From JACVRW01 sp040509755 (GTDB lineage: Bacteria; Actinomycetota; Thermoleophilia; Solirubrobacterales; Thermoleophilaceae), in assembly GCA_040509755.1 (NCBI GenBank), contig JBEVKF010000060.1, positions 1 through 35,106 on the forward strand: 35,106 nucleotides of DNA, written 5' to 3'. Positions within the stretch are counted from its first letter, which is position 1, and every line of letters starts with the position of its first letter. Position numbers and translations under genes: made by a program. The notes below the pieces were generated by a model. It ran no database searches. It saw only the letters and a program-made list of their open reading frames with translations, and was not told the DNA's origin. Positions 1-7,838 of this stretch are shown in pieces.

Positions 1-755
1 TCGGGCTCAAGGCGTTCGTCAAGCCCTCGACCGATCAGCTCCACAACCTGGCGGTGCAGGGGCCGGAGAGCCGCGAGATCATGAAGAAGCTCGTCTGGGC
101 GCCGCCCACCCAGCCCTCGATCGAGGAGCTCAAATGGTTTCGCTTTCTGATCGGGCGCTTCGGCGGCTATGACGGCATCCCGGTGGTGGTGTCGCGCACC
201 GGCTACACGGGCGAGCTCGGCTACGAGATCTTCTGCCACCCCGATGATGGCCCGGCCGTCTGGGACGCGGTCCGCGAGGCCGGAGAGGAGCACGGCTTGC
301 GGCCGCTTGGGCTCGACGCGCTGGACATGATCCGCATCGAGGCGGGGCTGATCTTCGCCGGCTACGAGTTCGACGACCAGGTCGACCCGTTCGAGGCCGG
401 AATCGGCTTCGCGGTCAAGCTCGAGTCCGAAGACGACTTCGTCGGCAAGGAGGCGCTCGTCGAGCGCTCGGCCCACCCGCAGCGCACCCTCGTGGGCCTG
501 GAGCTCGAGGGCAACGAGACCGCCGGGCACGGCGACGAGGTCTGGGACGGGCGCCGGCGTGTGGGGGTAGTCACGTCGGGCACTCGCTCGCCGATCCTGC
601 GCAAGAACGTGGCGCTCTGCCGCATGTCAATCCAGTACGCCGAGCTCGGCAGCGACGTCGAGGTCGGCAAGCTCGACGGCCAGCAGAAGCGGATAGCGGC
701 GAAGGTCGTGCGCTTCCCCTTCTACGACCCCGAGAAGACCAAGCCGCGCTCATGA
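1..755 (+). CDS. GcvT-like aminomethyltransferase / THF-dependent demethylase (5' partial)
   Basis: The reading frame is open from base 3 with no start, so the N-terminal part lies outside the window; about 250 residues remain. The visible start reads LHNLAVQGPESREI, the folate-binding region of the glycine cleavage T-protein family. SRTGYTGELGYEI, DALDMIRIEAGL and PFEAGIGFAV follow, then a C-terminal barrel with VTSGTRSPILRKNVALC. The family moves a methyl or aminomethyl carbon to tetrahydrofolate. Because no gcvH or gcvP is seen and the tail (FPFYDPEKTKPR) differs from classical GcvT, it may be a stand-alone demethylase acting on a methylated amine or sulfonium compound; the substrate cannot be read from sequence. 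The stop overlaps the next start (ATGA), so the flavin reductase is translationally coupled. Confidence 0.88.
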   Translation, partial: GLKAFVKPSTDQLHNLAVQGPESREIMKKLVWAPPTQPSIEELKWFRFLIGRFGGYDGIPVVVSRTGYTGELGYEIFCHPDDGPAVWDAVREAGEEHGLRPLGLDALDMIRIEAGLIFAGYEFDDQVDPFEAGIGFAVKLESEDDFVGKEALVERSAHPQRTLVGLELEGNETAGHGDEVWDGRRRVGVVTSGTRSPILRKNVALCRMSIQYAELGSDVEVGKLDGQQKRIAAKVVRFPFYDPEKTKPRS

Positions 756-1354
756 CCGAGGCCCCGCGCCCGCCGGAGTTCGACTTCCCGCTCAGCTGGA
801 GCGGGCCGGACGGGATCGGAGCCAGCCCCTTTGACGAGTTCACCGAGTCCGAGGCGCCCGACGTATCCGACGACGAGGGCCAGGATCCGGCCGTGGCGCT
901 GCGCCGGACGCTCGGGATGTTCGCCACGGGCGTCACGGTGATCACCACGCTCCAGGGCGAGCAGGTGCACGGCATGACGGCCAACGCGTTCATGTCGGTC
1001 TCGCTCGAGCCGCCGCTCGTTCTGATCTCGGTCGACCGGCGGACCAAGATGTGCGGCATGCTCTACGAGGGCGGCCGCTACGGGGTCAGCGTCCTCTGCG
1101 AGACGCAATCGGCCCTCTCAGATCGCTTTGCCGGGCGCCAGGGAGAGGGGCTGCCGACGCCGCGCTTCGATCTGGTGCGCGACACCCCGCTCGTGGATGG
1201 CGCCCTGGCCCACTTCGTGTCGCGCGTCGAGCGCTCCTACTGGGGCGGCGACCACTCGCTGTTTCTGGGACGCGTGGAGTACGCCCGCGCGAACCCCGGC
1301 ACGCCGCTGCTGTTCCACGGCGGCCGCTACGAGCGGCTAGGGCAGGCCGGGTAG
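752..1354 (+). CDS. Flavin reductase family protein (DIM6/NTAB, FMN-binding split barrel)
   Basis: The protein has 200 residues. About 45 acidic N-terminal residues precede a complete flavin-reductase-like domain: LRRTLGMFATGVTVITT, GMTANAFMSVSLEPPLVLISV, YGVSVLCE and the WGGDHSLFLGRVEYA strand near the end. Members reduce FMN or FAD with NAD(P)H, usually to feed a separate flavin-dependent monooxygenase; some bind flavin tightly and act alone. The ATG lies in the stop of the GcvT-like gene (ATGA), which points to co-translation and a shared substrate pathway. No partner monooxygenase is visible in the window. The 3' end overlaps the opposing dioxygenase gene by 18 nt. Family confidence is high; the physiological partner is unknown. 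Confidence 0.9.
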   Translation: MTEAPRPPEFDFPLSWSGPDGIGASPFDEFTESEAPDVSDDEGQDPAVALRRTLGMFATGVTVITTLQGEQVHGMTANAFMSVSLEPPLVLISVDRRTKMCGMLYEGGRYGVSVLCETQSALSDRFAGRQGEGLPTPRFDLVRDTPLVDGALAHFVSRVERSYWGGDHSLFLGRVEYARANPGTPLLFHGGRYERLGQAG

Positions 1355-2218
1355 CCCGGCGAGCCAGGCGCTGCGCGCGCCGTTCTCGTCCCAGACCACC
1401 GGGAAGAAGGACTCGTCGAGCGACAGGTCGCCGCGACGGCGATAGCGCGAGTAGACGAGATCGGTGTGCTCGGGATGGAAGCGGGTCTGCACGGGCACGA
1501 GGTGCGAGACCAGCGCGCGGCGTTCGATCGTCGCCTCGTTGGGACCGGAGCCGTGGAAGGTGAGCGAGTGATGGAACGAGCAGCCGCCGGCCTTCACGAC
1601 CACCGGGACGCGCTCGGCCTCGACCCTGGCCGGCTTGGCGGCCTCCATCGGCGCGAGCCAGTCGTCAGGCGCGTGGAAGCCCTCGCGGTTGGGCGGCGCC
1701 TTCGGCCAGCGGTGCGAGCCGCGCACGTACTCGATCGTGCCTCCGCCCGCCTGCGTGTCGTCGAGCGCGACCCAGCAGGTGATCATCTCGGACGGCACGA
1801 GGTAGTCGGCGAACGAGCCGTCCTGGTGCATCCCCAGCGCTAGAGCGCCGGGCGGCTTCCAGAGGCAGTTGTCCTGGAGCATGCGCGTGCCCGGGTAGCC
1901 CCCGAGCCGCGCGGCGATCCGGCCGGTCGTCTCGCTCAGCACCTGCGCCGCGATCAGGTCGTCGGCGCGCCAGCCGTTGCAGATCTTGCGCGTGCGGTCC
2001 TCGGGGTCGCGGCCCTTCATCCAGTTGACCTCGTCCGGTCCGATGCCGGTGGCGTAGTCACCGTCGAAGAGCGCGGCAAAGCGCTCGCGCAGCACCGCGA
2101 TGGCGCCGGCGGAGAGCAGGCCCTCCTCGACGATCAGAAAGCCGTCGCGGCGGAAGCTCTCGAGCTGCTCGTCGCTCACATCCTGGAAGGTGCCCGGCTG
2201 CACCGCGGTGGTGGCCAA
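1337..2218 (-). CDS. Phytanoyl-CoA dioxygenase (PhyH) family protein
   Basis: This 293-residue protein belongs to the non-haem Fe(II)/2-oxoglutarate dioxygenases. The metal triad is visible as H131-x-D133 (GMHQDGSF) and H222 (FHGSGPN); the 2-oxoglutarate-binding arginine is probably R233 or R234 (IERRALVSH). The N-terminus FRRDGFLIVEEGLL is typical of the family. Members hydroxylate lipids, amino-acid derivatives or natural products using O2 and 2-oxoglutarate, and the substrate here is not evident. The gene is alone on its strand between plus-strand genes, overlaps the end of the flavin reductase gene by 18 nt, and is divergent from the cyclodeaminase gene with a 49-nt gap. Confidence 0.9.
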   Translation of the reverse strand: MATTAVQPGTFQDVSDEQLESFRRDGFLIVEEGLLSAGAIAVLRERFAALFDGDYATGIGPDEVNWMKGRDPEDRTRKICNGWRADDLIAAQVLSETTGRIAARLGGYPGTRMLQDNCLWKPPGALALGMHQDGSFADYLVPSEMITCWVALDDTQAGGGTIEYVRGSHRWPKAPPNREGFHAPDDWLAPMEAAKPARVEAERVPVVVKAGGCSFHHSLTFHGSGPNEATIERRALVSHLVPVQTRFHPEHTDLVYSRYRRRGDLSLDESFFPVVWDENGARSAWLAGLPGLP

Positions 2219-2249
2219 TCTCGGTCCGCTCCTTGAACGAATTCGTCCA

Positions 2250-2262
2250 GGGTAGGCTACCC
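2250..2262. promoter_or_regulatory. Small inverted repeat in a divergent promoter region
   Basis: GGGTAG-G-CTACCC is a 6-bp dyad around one central base. It ends six bases before the GTG of the cyclodeaminase gene and lies inside the 49-nt gap shared with the divergent PhyH gene. TTGAAC at 2233-2238 could be a -35 element, but the spacing to a -10 is poor. The position fits an operator; no regulator gene is adjacent, so this is only a candidate. Confidence 0.25.
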
Positions 2263-2267
2263 GATCT

Positions 2268-2867
2268 GTGAGCCTCGGCGATCAGTCTCTGGTGCGGTTC
2301 CTGGCGGATACGGCGGCTGCCACGCCCGCTCCCGGAGGTGGGTCCGCGGCGGCGGCGACCTGTGCTCTGGCCGCGGCGCTGGTGGAGATGGCGGGCGGGA
2401 TCGAGGCCGGCCGCGGGGCGGCTGCGAGCGTGGCTGCTGTGCTTCCCGACCGCGCGCGGGCGCTCAGGGAGCGCACTCTGGAGCTCGCCGAGCGCGAGCT
2501 CAGCTCCTACGCCCCGGTGCTCGAAGCGCGGCGTCTCAACCCGGCGGACCCCGAGCGCGGGCACCGGATCGAGGCCGCCCTGCTCCAAGCGAGCGCCTCT
2601 CCGCTCGAGATCGCCGAGGCGGCGGGCGAGGTCGCGGAGCTCGGCGCGGCGGTGGCATCCGCGTGCGACCCGAGCGTGCGCGGCGACGCGCTGGCGGGGG
2701 TGGTGCTGGCCGAGGCGGCCGCCCGGGCGGCGCTCGCCCTCGTGGAGATCAATCTGACAGACGCCGGCGGGGACGACATCCTGCGGCGCGCGCAGGCGGC
2801 ACATCGGCGTGCGGCCGACGCGCGCGCGAGCGTGGGACCCGTCCTGACTCGACCGCGGTCGACGTGA
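2268..2867 (+). CDS. Cyclodeaminase/cyclohydrolase family protein (FTCD C-terminal type; possible methenyl-THF cyclohydrolase FchA)
   Basis: The 199-residue all-alpha protein carries the family hallmark TPAPGGGSAAA near residue 20 and a conserved segment GDALAGVVLAEAAARAALALVEIN near the end. The family includes formiminotetrahydrofolate cyclodeaminase and the stand-alone methenyl-THF cyclohydrolase FchA, which converts 5,10-methenyl-THF to 10-formyl-THF. With no histidine-degradation gene nearby, and with a folate-dependent GcvT-like gene on one side and formate dehydrogenase on the other, the FchA role is favoured, by inference. It starts with GTG, with no strong Shine-Dalgarno. It converges on the molybdopterin operon with a gap of about 80 nt. 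Confidence 0.82.
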   Translation: MSLGDQSLVRFLADTAAATPAPGGGSAAAATCALAAALVEMAGGIEAGRGAAASVAAVLPDRARALRERTLELAERELSSYAPVLEARRLNPADPERGHRIEAALLQASASPLEIAEAAGEVAELGAAVASACDPSVRGDALAGVVLAEAAARAALALVEINLTDAGGDDILRRAQAAHRRAADARASVGPVLTRPRST

Positions 2868-2946
2868 CGAGTGGCGCGATCTTAGGGGGTGGGGGTCCGC
2901 GTCCGGCGATCACGCCGCCGCGGTCTGCGGTGCGTCGGCGGTTGCC

Positions 2947-4863
2947 TCAGGCGATGCGCTCGCCCATCTCGGCGGTGTCGTAGCCGCCCAGTGCGTCCAC
3001 TGCCGCGCGGAAGTCGCTCGAGGCCATCAGGTCCCATAGCGAGGCGAGCCGGTCGGACTCGCGGGCGGCGCGCTCGAGCACCAGGTCATAGGGCTCCCGG
3101 GCCACGGGCACGAAGTCAACGCCGAGCGCTCGGGCCGCCGCAAGCACGCCGAGGCCGCAGTCCGCTCGGCCGGCCGCCACCGCGGCCGCCACCGCCAGGT
3201 GGGTGTGCTCCTCACGCTCGTAGCCGCCCACCGCCTCGGGTGAAATCGAGCGCCGTGCCAGCTCGTGGTCGAGCAGCACTCGCGTGCCGGCGCCGCGCTG
3301 GCGGTTGACGTAGCGCAGGTCGTCGCGAACCAGATCGTCGATCCCGGCCAGTTCGAGCGGGTTGCCGGGCGCCACGATCAGGCCCTGCTCGCGGTGGGCG
3401 AGCCGCACGACCGCGATGTCGCGCCCGGGCAGCAGACGCTCGACGTACGGCAGCGTGTACTCGCCGCTCTCGGGGTCGAGCAGGTGCGAGCCGGCCAGGT
3501 GGCAGAGCCCGTCGCGCAGCGCGGTCAGGCCGCCAAGCGAGCCGACGTTCGACGAGGCGAGCGTGACGCGCGGATCGCGCTGGCGCAGCGCCGAGGCCGC
3601 CAGGTCGAGGATCAGGTCGTGCGAGCCTGTGGCCACTATCGTGCGCTCGATCTCGCCCACGCCGCGCAGGAGGCGGACCTCGACGTCCTCGCCGGCGTGG
3701 TGGCCCTCGAGCGCCGCGGGGACCACCAGCAGGGCGTCGGCTCGCACCAGCGAGGTCAGCACCCCCGCGCCGCGGGGCAGCGGCGTGGCCACCAGCCCGT
3801 CGCCCACGCGCCCGAGTCGAACGCGGATCCAGTCGTCCATCCCCATCGTCGAGGCGAGCTTTCGCGCCAGCCGCGCGCGCGCCACCGGCCAGTCGGGAGG
3901 CGGTGCGCCTTCGAGCTCGCAAAGGAGCGGGCGAGCGAAGATGTCGAACGTGAGCGAGGCCGACACCGGGTAGCCGGGCGCGCCGATCACCGGCGTGCCG
4001 TGGGCCGCTCCCAGCACAACGGGGTGTCCCGGCTTGACCGCCACGCCGTGCACGGCGAGCGTGCCCTCGGCGGCCACCACCTCCGCCGTGTAGTCGTCGC
4101 GCCCGGCGCTTGACCCGGCGATCAGGATGACCAGGTCGCTCCCGTGGCCGGCCTCGCGCAGGGCCGCCGCGATGGCGGCCGGGTCGTCGCCGACAACCTC
4201 GCTGCGCCGGGCCTCGCAGCCGGCCTGCACGGCCTGGGCGCAGAGCATGAGCGAGTTGGTGTCGGGCAGCTCGCCGGGCTGGAGCTCCGAGTCGAGCGGC
4301 CGGATCTCGTCGCCGGTCGGGATCACCGCCACCACCGGCTGGCGGCGCACAGTCACCTCGGGCACGCCGGCGGCCCCAGCCGCGCCGAGGTCGACCGGGC
4401 GCAGGCGATGTCCGGCGGGCAGCAGCAGCTCTGTGGCGCTCACGTCTTCGCCGATCGAGCGCACGTGCTGGTAGGGGGCCGCGGCCGCGTCCAGCTCGAC
4501 CGCGCCGTCGCCGCGCTCGTGTACCTGCTCGCGCATGATGACCGCGTCGTAGCCGCCCGGGACTGGATCGCCGGTGTCCACAACCTCGAAAGCGTCCGCG
4601 GCGACGCGTACGGGCGCCGTCTCGCTGGCTCCCACCGTATGCGCGGCGCGCACGGCGATCCCGTCCATCGCGGCGGCGTCGAAGGGGGGTGAGGAGCGAG
4701 CGGCCCACACCGGTTCGGCGAGAACGCGGCCCAGCGCCCGGTCGAGCGGCACGCGCACGCTGTCGAGGCGAGCCGGGCAGCCCGCCTCCCCGCAGGCCTT
4801 CGCCCACGCGGCGAGCGCCTGCGCGGCGGGCAGGTCGTGAATGAACGGGGCGGCGCGTGCCAT
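2947..4863 (-). CDS. moeA: MoeA fused to a PBP-like (LysR-substrate-binding type) domain
   Basis: The protein has 638 residues. Positions 1 to about 400 form a molybdopterin molybdotransferase: PPFDAAAMDGIAVRA, VVDTGDPVPGGYDAVIMREQV, VAVIPTGDEI, ILIAGSSAGRDDYT, VKPGHPVVLG and GAPGYPVSA. MoeA inserts molybdate or tungstate into adenylylated molybdopterin. About residues 405-625 form a periplasmic-binding-protein-like domain, with TGSHDLILDL, APGNPLELAGIDDL and YVNRQRGAGTRVLLD, of the type found in MoeA/LysR-substrate-binding fusions of archaea and bacteria. The domain lacks a signal peptide, so it is probably cytoplasmic and may sense or hold oxyanion. It is the last gene of the seven-gene operon, 12 nt after the stand-alone moeA. 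Confidence 0.92.
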   Translation of the reverse strand: MARAAPFIHDLPAAQALAAWAKACGEAGCPARLDSVRVPLDRALGRVLAEPVWAARSSPPFDAAAMDGIAVRAAHTVGASETAPVRVAADAFEVVDTGDPVPGGYDAVIMREQVHERGDGAVELDAAAAPYQHVRSIGEDVSATELLLPAGHRLRPVDLGAAGAAGVPEVTVRRQPVVAVIPTGDEIRPLDSELQPGELPDTNSLMLCAQAVQAGCEARRSEVVGDDPAAIAAALREAGHGSDLVILIAGSSAGRDDYTAEVVAAEGTLAVHGVAVKPGHPVVLGAAHGTPVIGAPGYPVSASLTFDIFARPLLCELEGAPPPDWPVARARLARKLASTMGMDDWIRVRLGRVGDGLVATPLPRGAGVLTSLVRADALLVVPAALEGHHAGEDVEVRLLRGVGEIERTIVATGSHDLILDLAASALRQRDPRVTLASSNVGSLGGLTALRDGLCHLAGSHLLDPESGEYTLPYVERLLPGRDIAVVRLAHREQGLIVAPGNPLELAGIDDLVRDDLRYVNRQRGAGTRVLLDHELARRSISPEAVGGYEREEHTHLAVAAAVAAGRADCGLGVLAAARALGVDFVPVAREPYDLVLERAARESDRLASLWDLMASSDFRAAVDALGGYDTAEMGERIA

Positions 4864-4875
4864 GCCTGGCCGACG

Positions 4876-6135
4876 CTAGCGGTAGAGCGTCACGTCGACC
4901 TCGCTGTTCGCGGCAAGCCCGGTCGCGGGCTCAGGCACCGTGAGGTAGCCGTCGGCTGCGGTCAGTACCGAGAGCAGTGATGAGCTGCCGAAGAGCGGAG
5001 TCGCCATGCCCTCCTCGAGGCGGACCTGCACCACGTCGAGGCGCCCCGCGGCCGAGGGGAGGTCGCGCGCGAGGCGAGCACTGACGGTCGGCTCGGGTGG
5101 GGGTTCGACACATCCGCCGACCAGCCGGACGAGCGGCACGCCGATCAGGCGGAACACCACGAGCGCCGAGCGTGGGTTGCCAGGCAGGCCGATCACCGGC
5201 ACCCCACTGGCCTCGGCCAAGAGCGTGGGCTTGCCCGGCTTGACCGAGAGGCCGTGGCACCAGATCCCGGGCTCGCCCAGAGAGGCGATCGCGGCGGCGG
5301 TCTGGTCGCGCGCGCCCACAGAGGATCCCGCCGACACCACCAGTAGGTCACTGACGCGAAGCGGCGAGCGCAGGGCGTGGGCCAGCGCCTCGCCGTCGTC
5401 GGGCACGATGCCGGCGAAGACGGGCTCGCCACCGGCCTCGCGAACGAGGGCCGCAAGGGCGGGCCAGATGGCGTCGCGCACCTGGCCGGGGCGGAGGGCT
5501 GCCGTGTCATGGGGCACCAGCTCGTCGCCGGTCGAGACCACCGCCACGCGCGGGCGTGCGTGGACCAACAGCTCGGTGATGCCGGCCGCCGCCAGCATCC
5601 CGACGTCGTGAGCGCGCAGCGCCCGGCCGGCGCGGGCGATCGGCCCTCCTGCCGAGGCGTCCTCGTCGGCGCCGACCACCCCGTCGCCCGGCGCCACGGG
5701 CCGCAACATCTCGATCAGCTCCGAAGTCGCCGCTTGCGTGTGTTCGACCATGACCACCGCGTCGGCGCCCGGCGGCAGCGGCGCTCCCGTGGCGATCGCC
5801 ACCGTGCTGCCCGGCCGTACCTGTGCCTCCGGCGCACGGCCCATCAGCGCCTCACCGGCGAGATCGAGGTAGCTCGGCATTCCCTCGGACGCGCCGTAGG
5901 TGTCGGCCGCGCGCACGGCGAAGCCGTCGACCGTGGCGCGCGTGAACCCGGGCAGAGCATGCGGCGAGACGATCGCCTCGGCCGGGATCCGGCCCAGAGC
6001 CGCGTCGAGGCCGACGCTCTCGAGCGCGCTCCGGCGCGCCGGGCGAAAGCCGGCGAGCGCGTCCGAAACCGGGCGAACCTCGAAGAACTCGCGCGGTCCG
6101 GAGGGGCGGCGCTGCCCGCGCTCGGACACCCTCAA
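4876..6135 (-). CDS. moeA: Molybdopterin molybdotransferase MoeA
   Basis: This is a 419-residue complete MoeA: GFTRATVDGFAVRAADT, VAIATGAPLPPGADAVVMVEHT, RVAVVSTGDELV, LLVVSAGSSVGARDQT, SVKPGKPTLLA, GLPGNPRSA, and a C-terminal beta domain with RLDVVQVRLE. It catalyses metal insertion into molybdopterin-AMP. The predicted start is TTG, overlapping the TGA of the NuoEF-type gene (TTGA), so translation is probably coupled; a start some 20 codons downstream is possible, because the first residues are not conserved. Two MoeA proteins in tandem may have different metal preference (Mo against W), as suggested for other organisms with paired MoeA; that is inference here. Confidence 0.93.
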   Translation of the reverse strand: MRVSERGQRRPSGPREFFEVRPVSDALAGFRPARRSALESVGLDAALGRIPAEAIVSPHALPGFTRATVDGFAVRAADTYGASEGMPSYLDLAGEALMGRAPEAQVRPGSTVAIATGAPLPPGADAVVMVEHTQAATSELIEMLRPVAPGDGVVGADEDASAGGPIARAGRALRAHDVGMLAAAGITELLVHARPRVAVVSTGDELVPHDTAALRPGQVRDAIWPALAALVREAGGEPVFAGIVPDDGEALAHALRSPLRVSDLLVVSAGSSVGARDQTAAAIASLGEPGIWCHGLSVKPGKPTLLAEASGVPVIGLPGNPRSALVVFRLIGVPLVRLVGGCVEPPPEPTVSARLARDLPSAAGRLDVVQVRLEEGMATPLFGSSSLLSVLTAADGYLTVPEPATGLAANSEVDVTLYR

Positions 6136-7838
6136 TCGCCGGGCGCGGGCTGCTCCGGCTCCTCCTCAGGCGCTCGCTCCGAGCGCGGGTGTGGACGCGC
6201 CGCGGTCGCGCCGCGGGGCAGCCCGAGCACGCTCACCACCGGCCCCAGAGCCACCTGGCCCAGCCCGCAGATGGAGGTCAGGCGCATCGTCTTTTCGAGC
6301 TCGGTGATCCGGTCGTCCACGTCCTCCGCGCCGCCCCCCGCGGCGAGCAGCTCCGTGAGGATCTGGTGTGCCTTGGTCGACCCCAGCCGGCAGGGCACGC
6401 ACTTGCCGCATGACTCGTCGCGAAAGAAGCGCAGCACGTTGGTGGCCGCCGCCAGAAGGTCGGTGCCTTCGGCCATCACCACGAGCGCCCCCGAGCCCAG
6501 CATGGATCCCGCCTCGGCGACAGAGTCGAAGTCGAGCGGCACGTCGAGCCTGTCGGGGCCGAGGAAGTTCGAGGAGGCGCCTCCGGGCTGGATCGCGCCG
6601 AGCTCTGCGCCCCCCGCCATCCCACCCGCCCGGTCGAGCAGGTCGCGGGCCGTGGTGCCCATCGGCACGCAGTACACGCCCGGGTGCTCCACATGTCCGG
6701 ACACCGCGAAGAACTTGAGGCCCTTCGAGTCGTTTGCCCCCCGCTCTGCCCACCACCCAGCGCCGCGCTCGAGGATCACCGGCACGTGAGCGAAGGTCTC
6801 GACAGAGTTCATCAGCGTGGGCTTGCCCCAGAGCCCGTAGACGCCGGGAAACGGCGGCTTGTTGCGCGGCTCGCCGCGGTGGCCCTCCATGCACTCGATC
6901 AGCGCGGACTCCTCGCCGAGGATGTAGCCGCCGGGCGAGACGAACACGTCCAAGATCAGGCCCTCGAGCAGGCCGAGCGAGCGAACGCGCTCGATCTCCT
7001 CGCGCACCACCGCCTCCTCGGGCCCGTACTCGTGGCGGATGAACACCCAGCCCTCGCGGGCGCCGGTCACGAGCATGCCGAGCAGCAGGCCCTCTAGCAC
7101 GAGGTGCGGCTGCTCGGCCATGATCTGGCGGTCCTTGAAGGTGCCGGGCTCAGACTCGTCGGCGTTGCAGATCGCGTACTTGGGCTCGGCCTCCTGTTTT
7201 GCCACGAGCTCCCACTTGGTGCCCGTCGGAAAGCCGGCCCCGCCCATCCCGCGCAGCCCCGATTCCTTGAGCTCGGCGAGGATCCTGCCCGAGTCGAGCT
7301 CACCCGCGAGCGCGGCGCGCAGTACCCGGTAGTCGCGTGCGCCGAGCTCGTATGGGTCGTTCGCGCGCGGACGCGGTCCGCCCCTGTCGGCCTCGAGGCC
7401 CGCCCGCGTGGTCCCGTTCGACCGCGCCGCCTCGACCAGCGCGTGCGCCTGTGCGGCGGCAGCCGGAAACTCGTTCACCGCCACCGCCGGTGCGGCGTCG
7501 CAGCGGCCGATGCACGACACCTCGCGCAGGTGCACGTCCGGGTCGTCGCCGTAGCGCTCGCGCAGCTCGGCGATGCGCTCCTCGCCGCCTTGCAGCCAGC
7601 ACGACAGGTCGTGGCAGCAGGCGAGCTCGACCTTGGGAGGAGGCTCGGTTAGGAAATGGGGATAGAAGGAGATCAGCCCCTCGACCTCGTAGAGCGGCCG
7701 GCGACGCTCGCGCGCGAGCCGGACCAGCTCGTCCCGCGGGAGCCAGCCGTGCTCTGCCTGGATCGCGTGCAGGTCGGGCATGAGGCTGGGCCCGGGGAAG
7801 CGCCCGGCACGCGCCTCGGCGCCCGGAGCGGAGCTCAT
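6132..7838 (-). CDS. NuoE-NuoF fusion, NADH-linked beta/gamma subunit of formate dehydrogenase
   Basis: From the ATG at 7838 the protein has 568 residues; the frame is open further upstream but only as a shadow of the alpha subunit gene. Residues 20-125 are a NuoE-like thioredoxin-fold [2Fe-2S] domain with C75-x4-C80 and C109-x3-C113. Residues 165-545 are NuoF-like: FMN loop GMGGAGFPTGTKW (198-209), ICNADESEPGTFKDR, the NADH site GEESALIECMEG (308-319), an SLBB segment, then [4Fe-4S] ligands C477, C480, C483 and C524. Such subunits pass electrons from formate to NAD+ in soluble FdsABG-type enzymes. The start overlaps the alpha-subunit stop (ATGA), fitting an equimolar complex. Confidence 0.93.
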   Translation of the reverse strand: MSSAPGAEARAGRFPGPSLMPDLHAIQAEHGWLPRDELVRLARERRRPLYEVEGLISFYPHFLTEPPPKVELACCHDLSCWLQGGEERIAELRERYGDDPDVHLREVSCIGRCDAAPAVAVNEFPAAAAQAHALVEAARSNGTTRAGLEADRGGPRPRANDPYELGARDYRVLRAALAGELDSGRILAELKESGLRGMGGAGFPTGTKWELVAKQEAEPKYAICNADESEPGTFKDRQIMAEQPHLVLEGLLLGMLVTGAREGWVFIRHEYGPEEAVVREEIERVRSLGLLEGLILDVFVSPGGYILGEESALIECMEGHRGEPRNKPPFPGVYGLWGKPTLMNSVETFAHVPVILERGAGWWAERGANDSKGLKFFAVSGHVEHPGVYCVPMGTTARDLLDRAGGMAGGAELGAIQPGGASSNFLGPDRLDVPLDFDSVAEAGSMLGSGALVVMAEGTDLLAAATNVLRFFRDESCGKCVPCRLGSTKAHQILTELLAAGGGAEDVDDRITELEKTMRLTSICGLGQVALGPVVSVLGLPRGATAARPHPRSERAPEEEPEQPAPGD

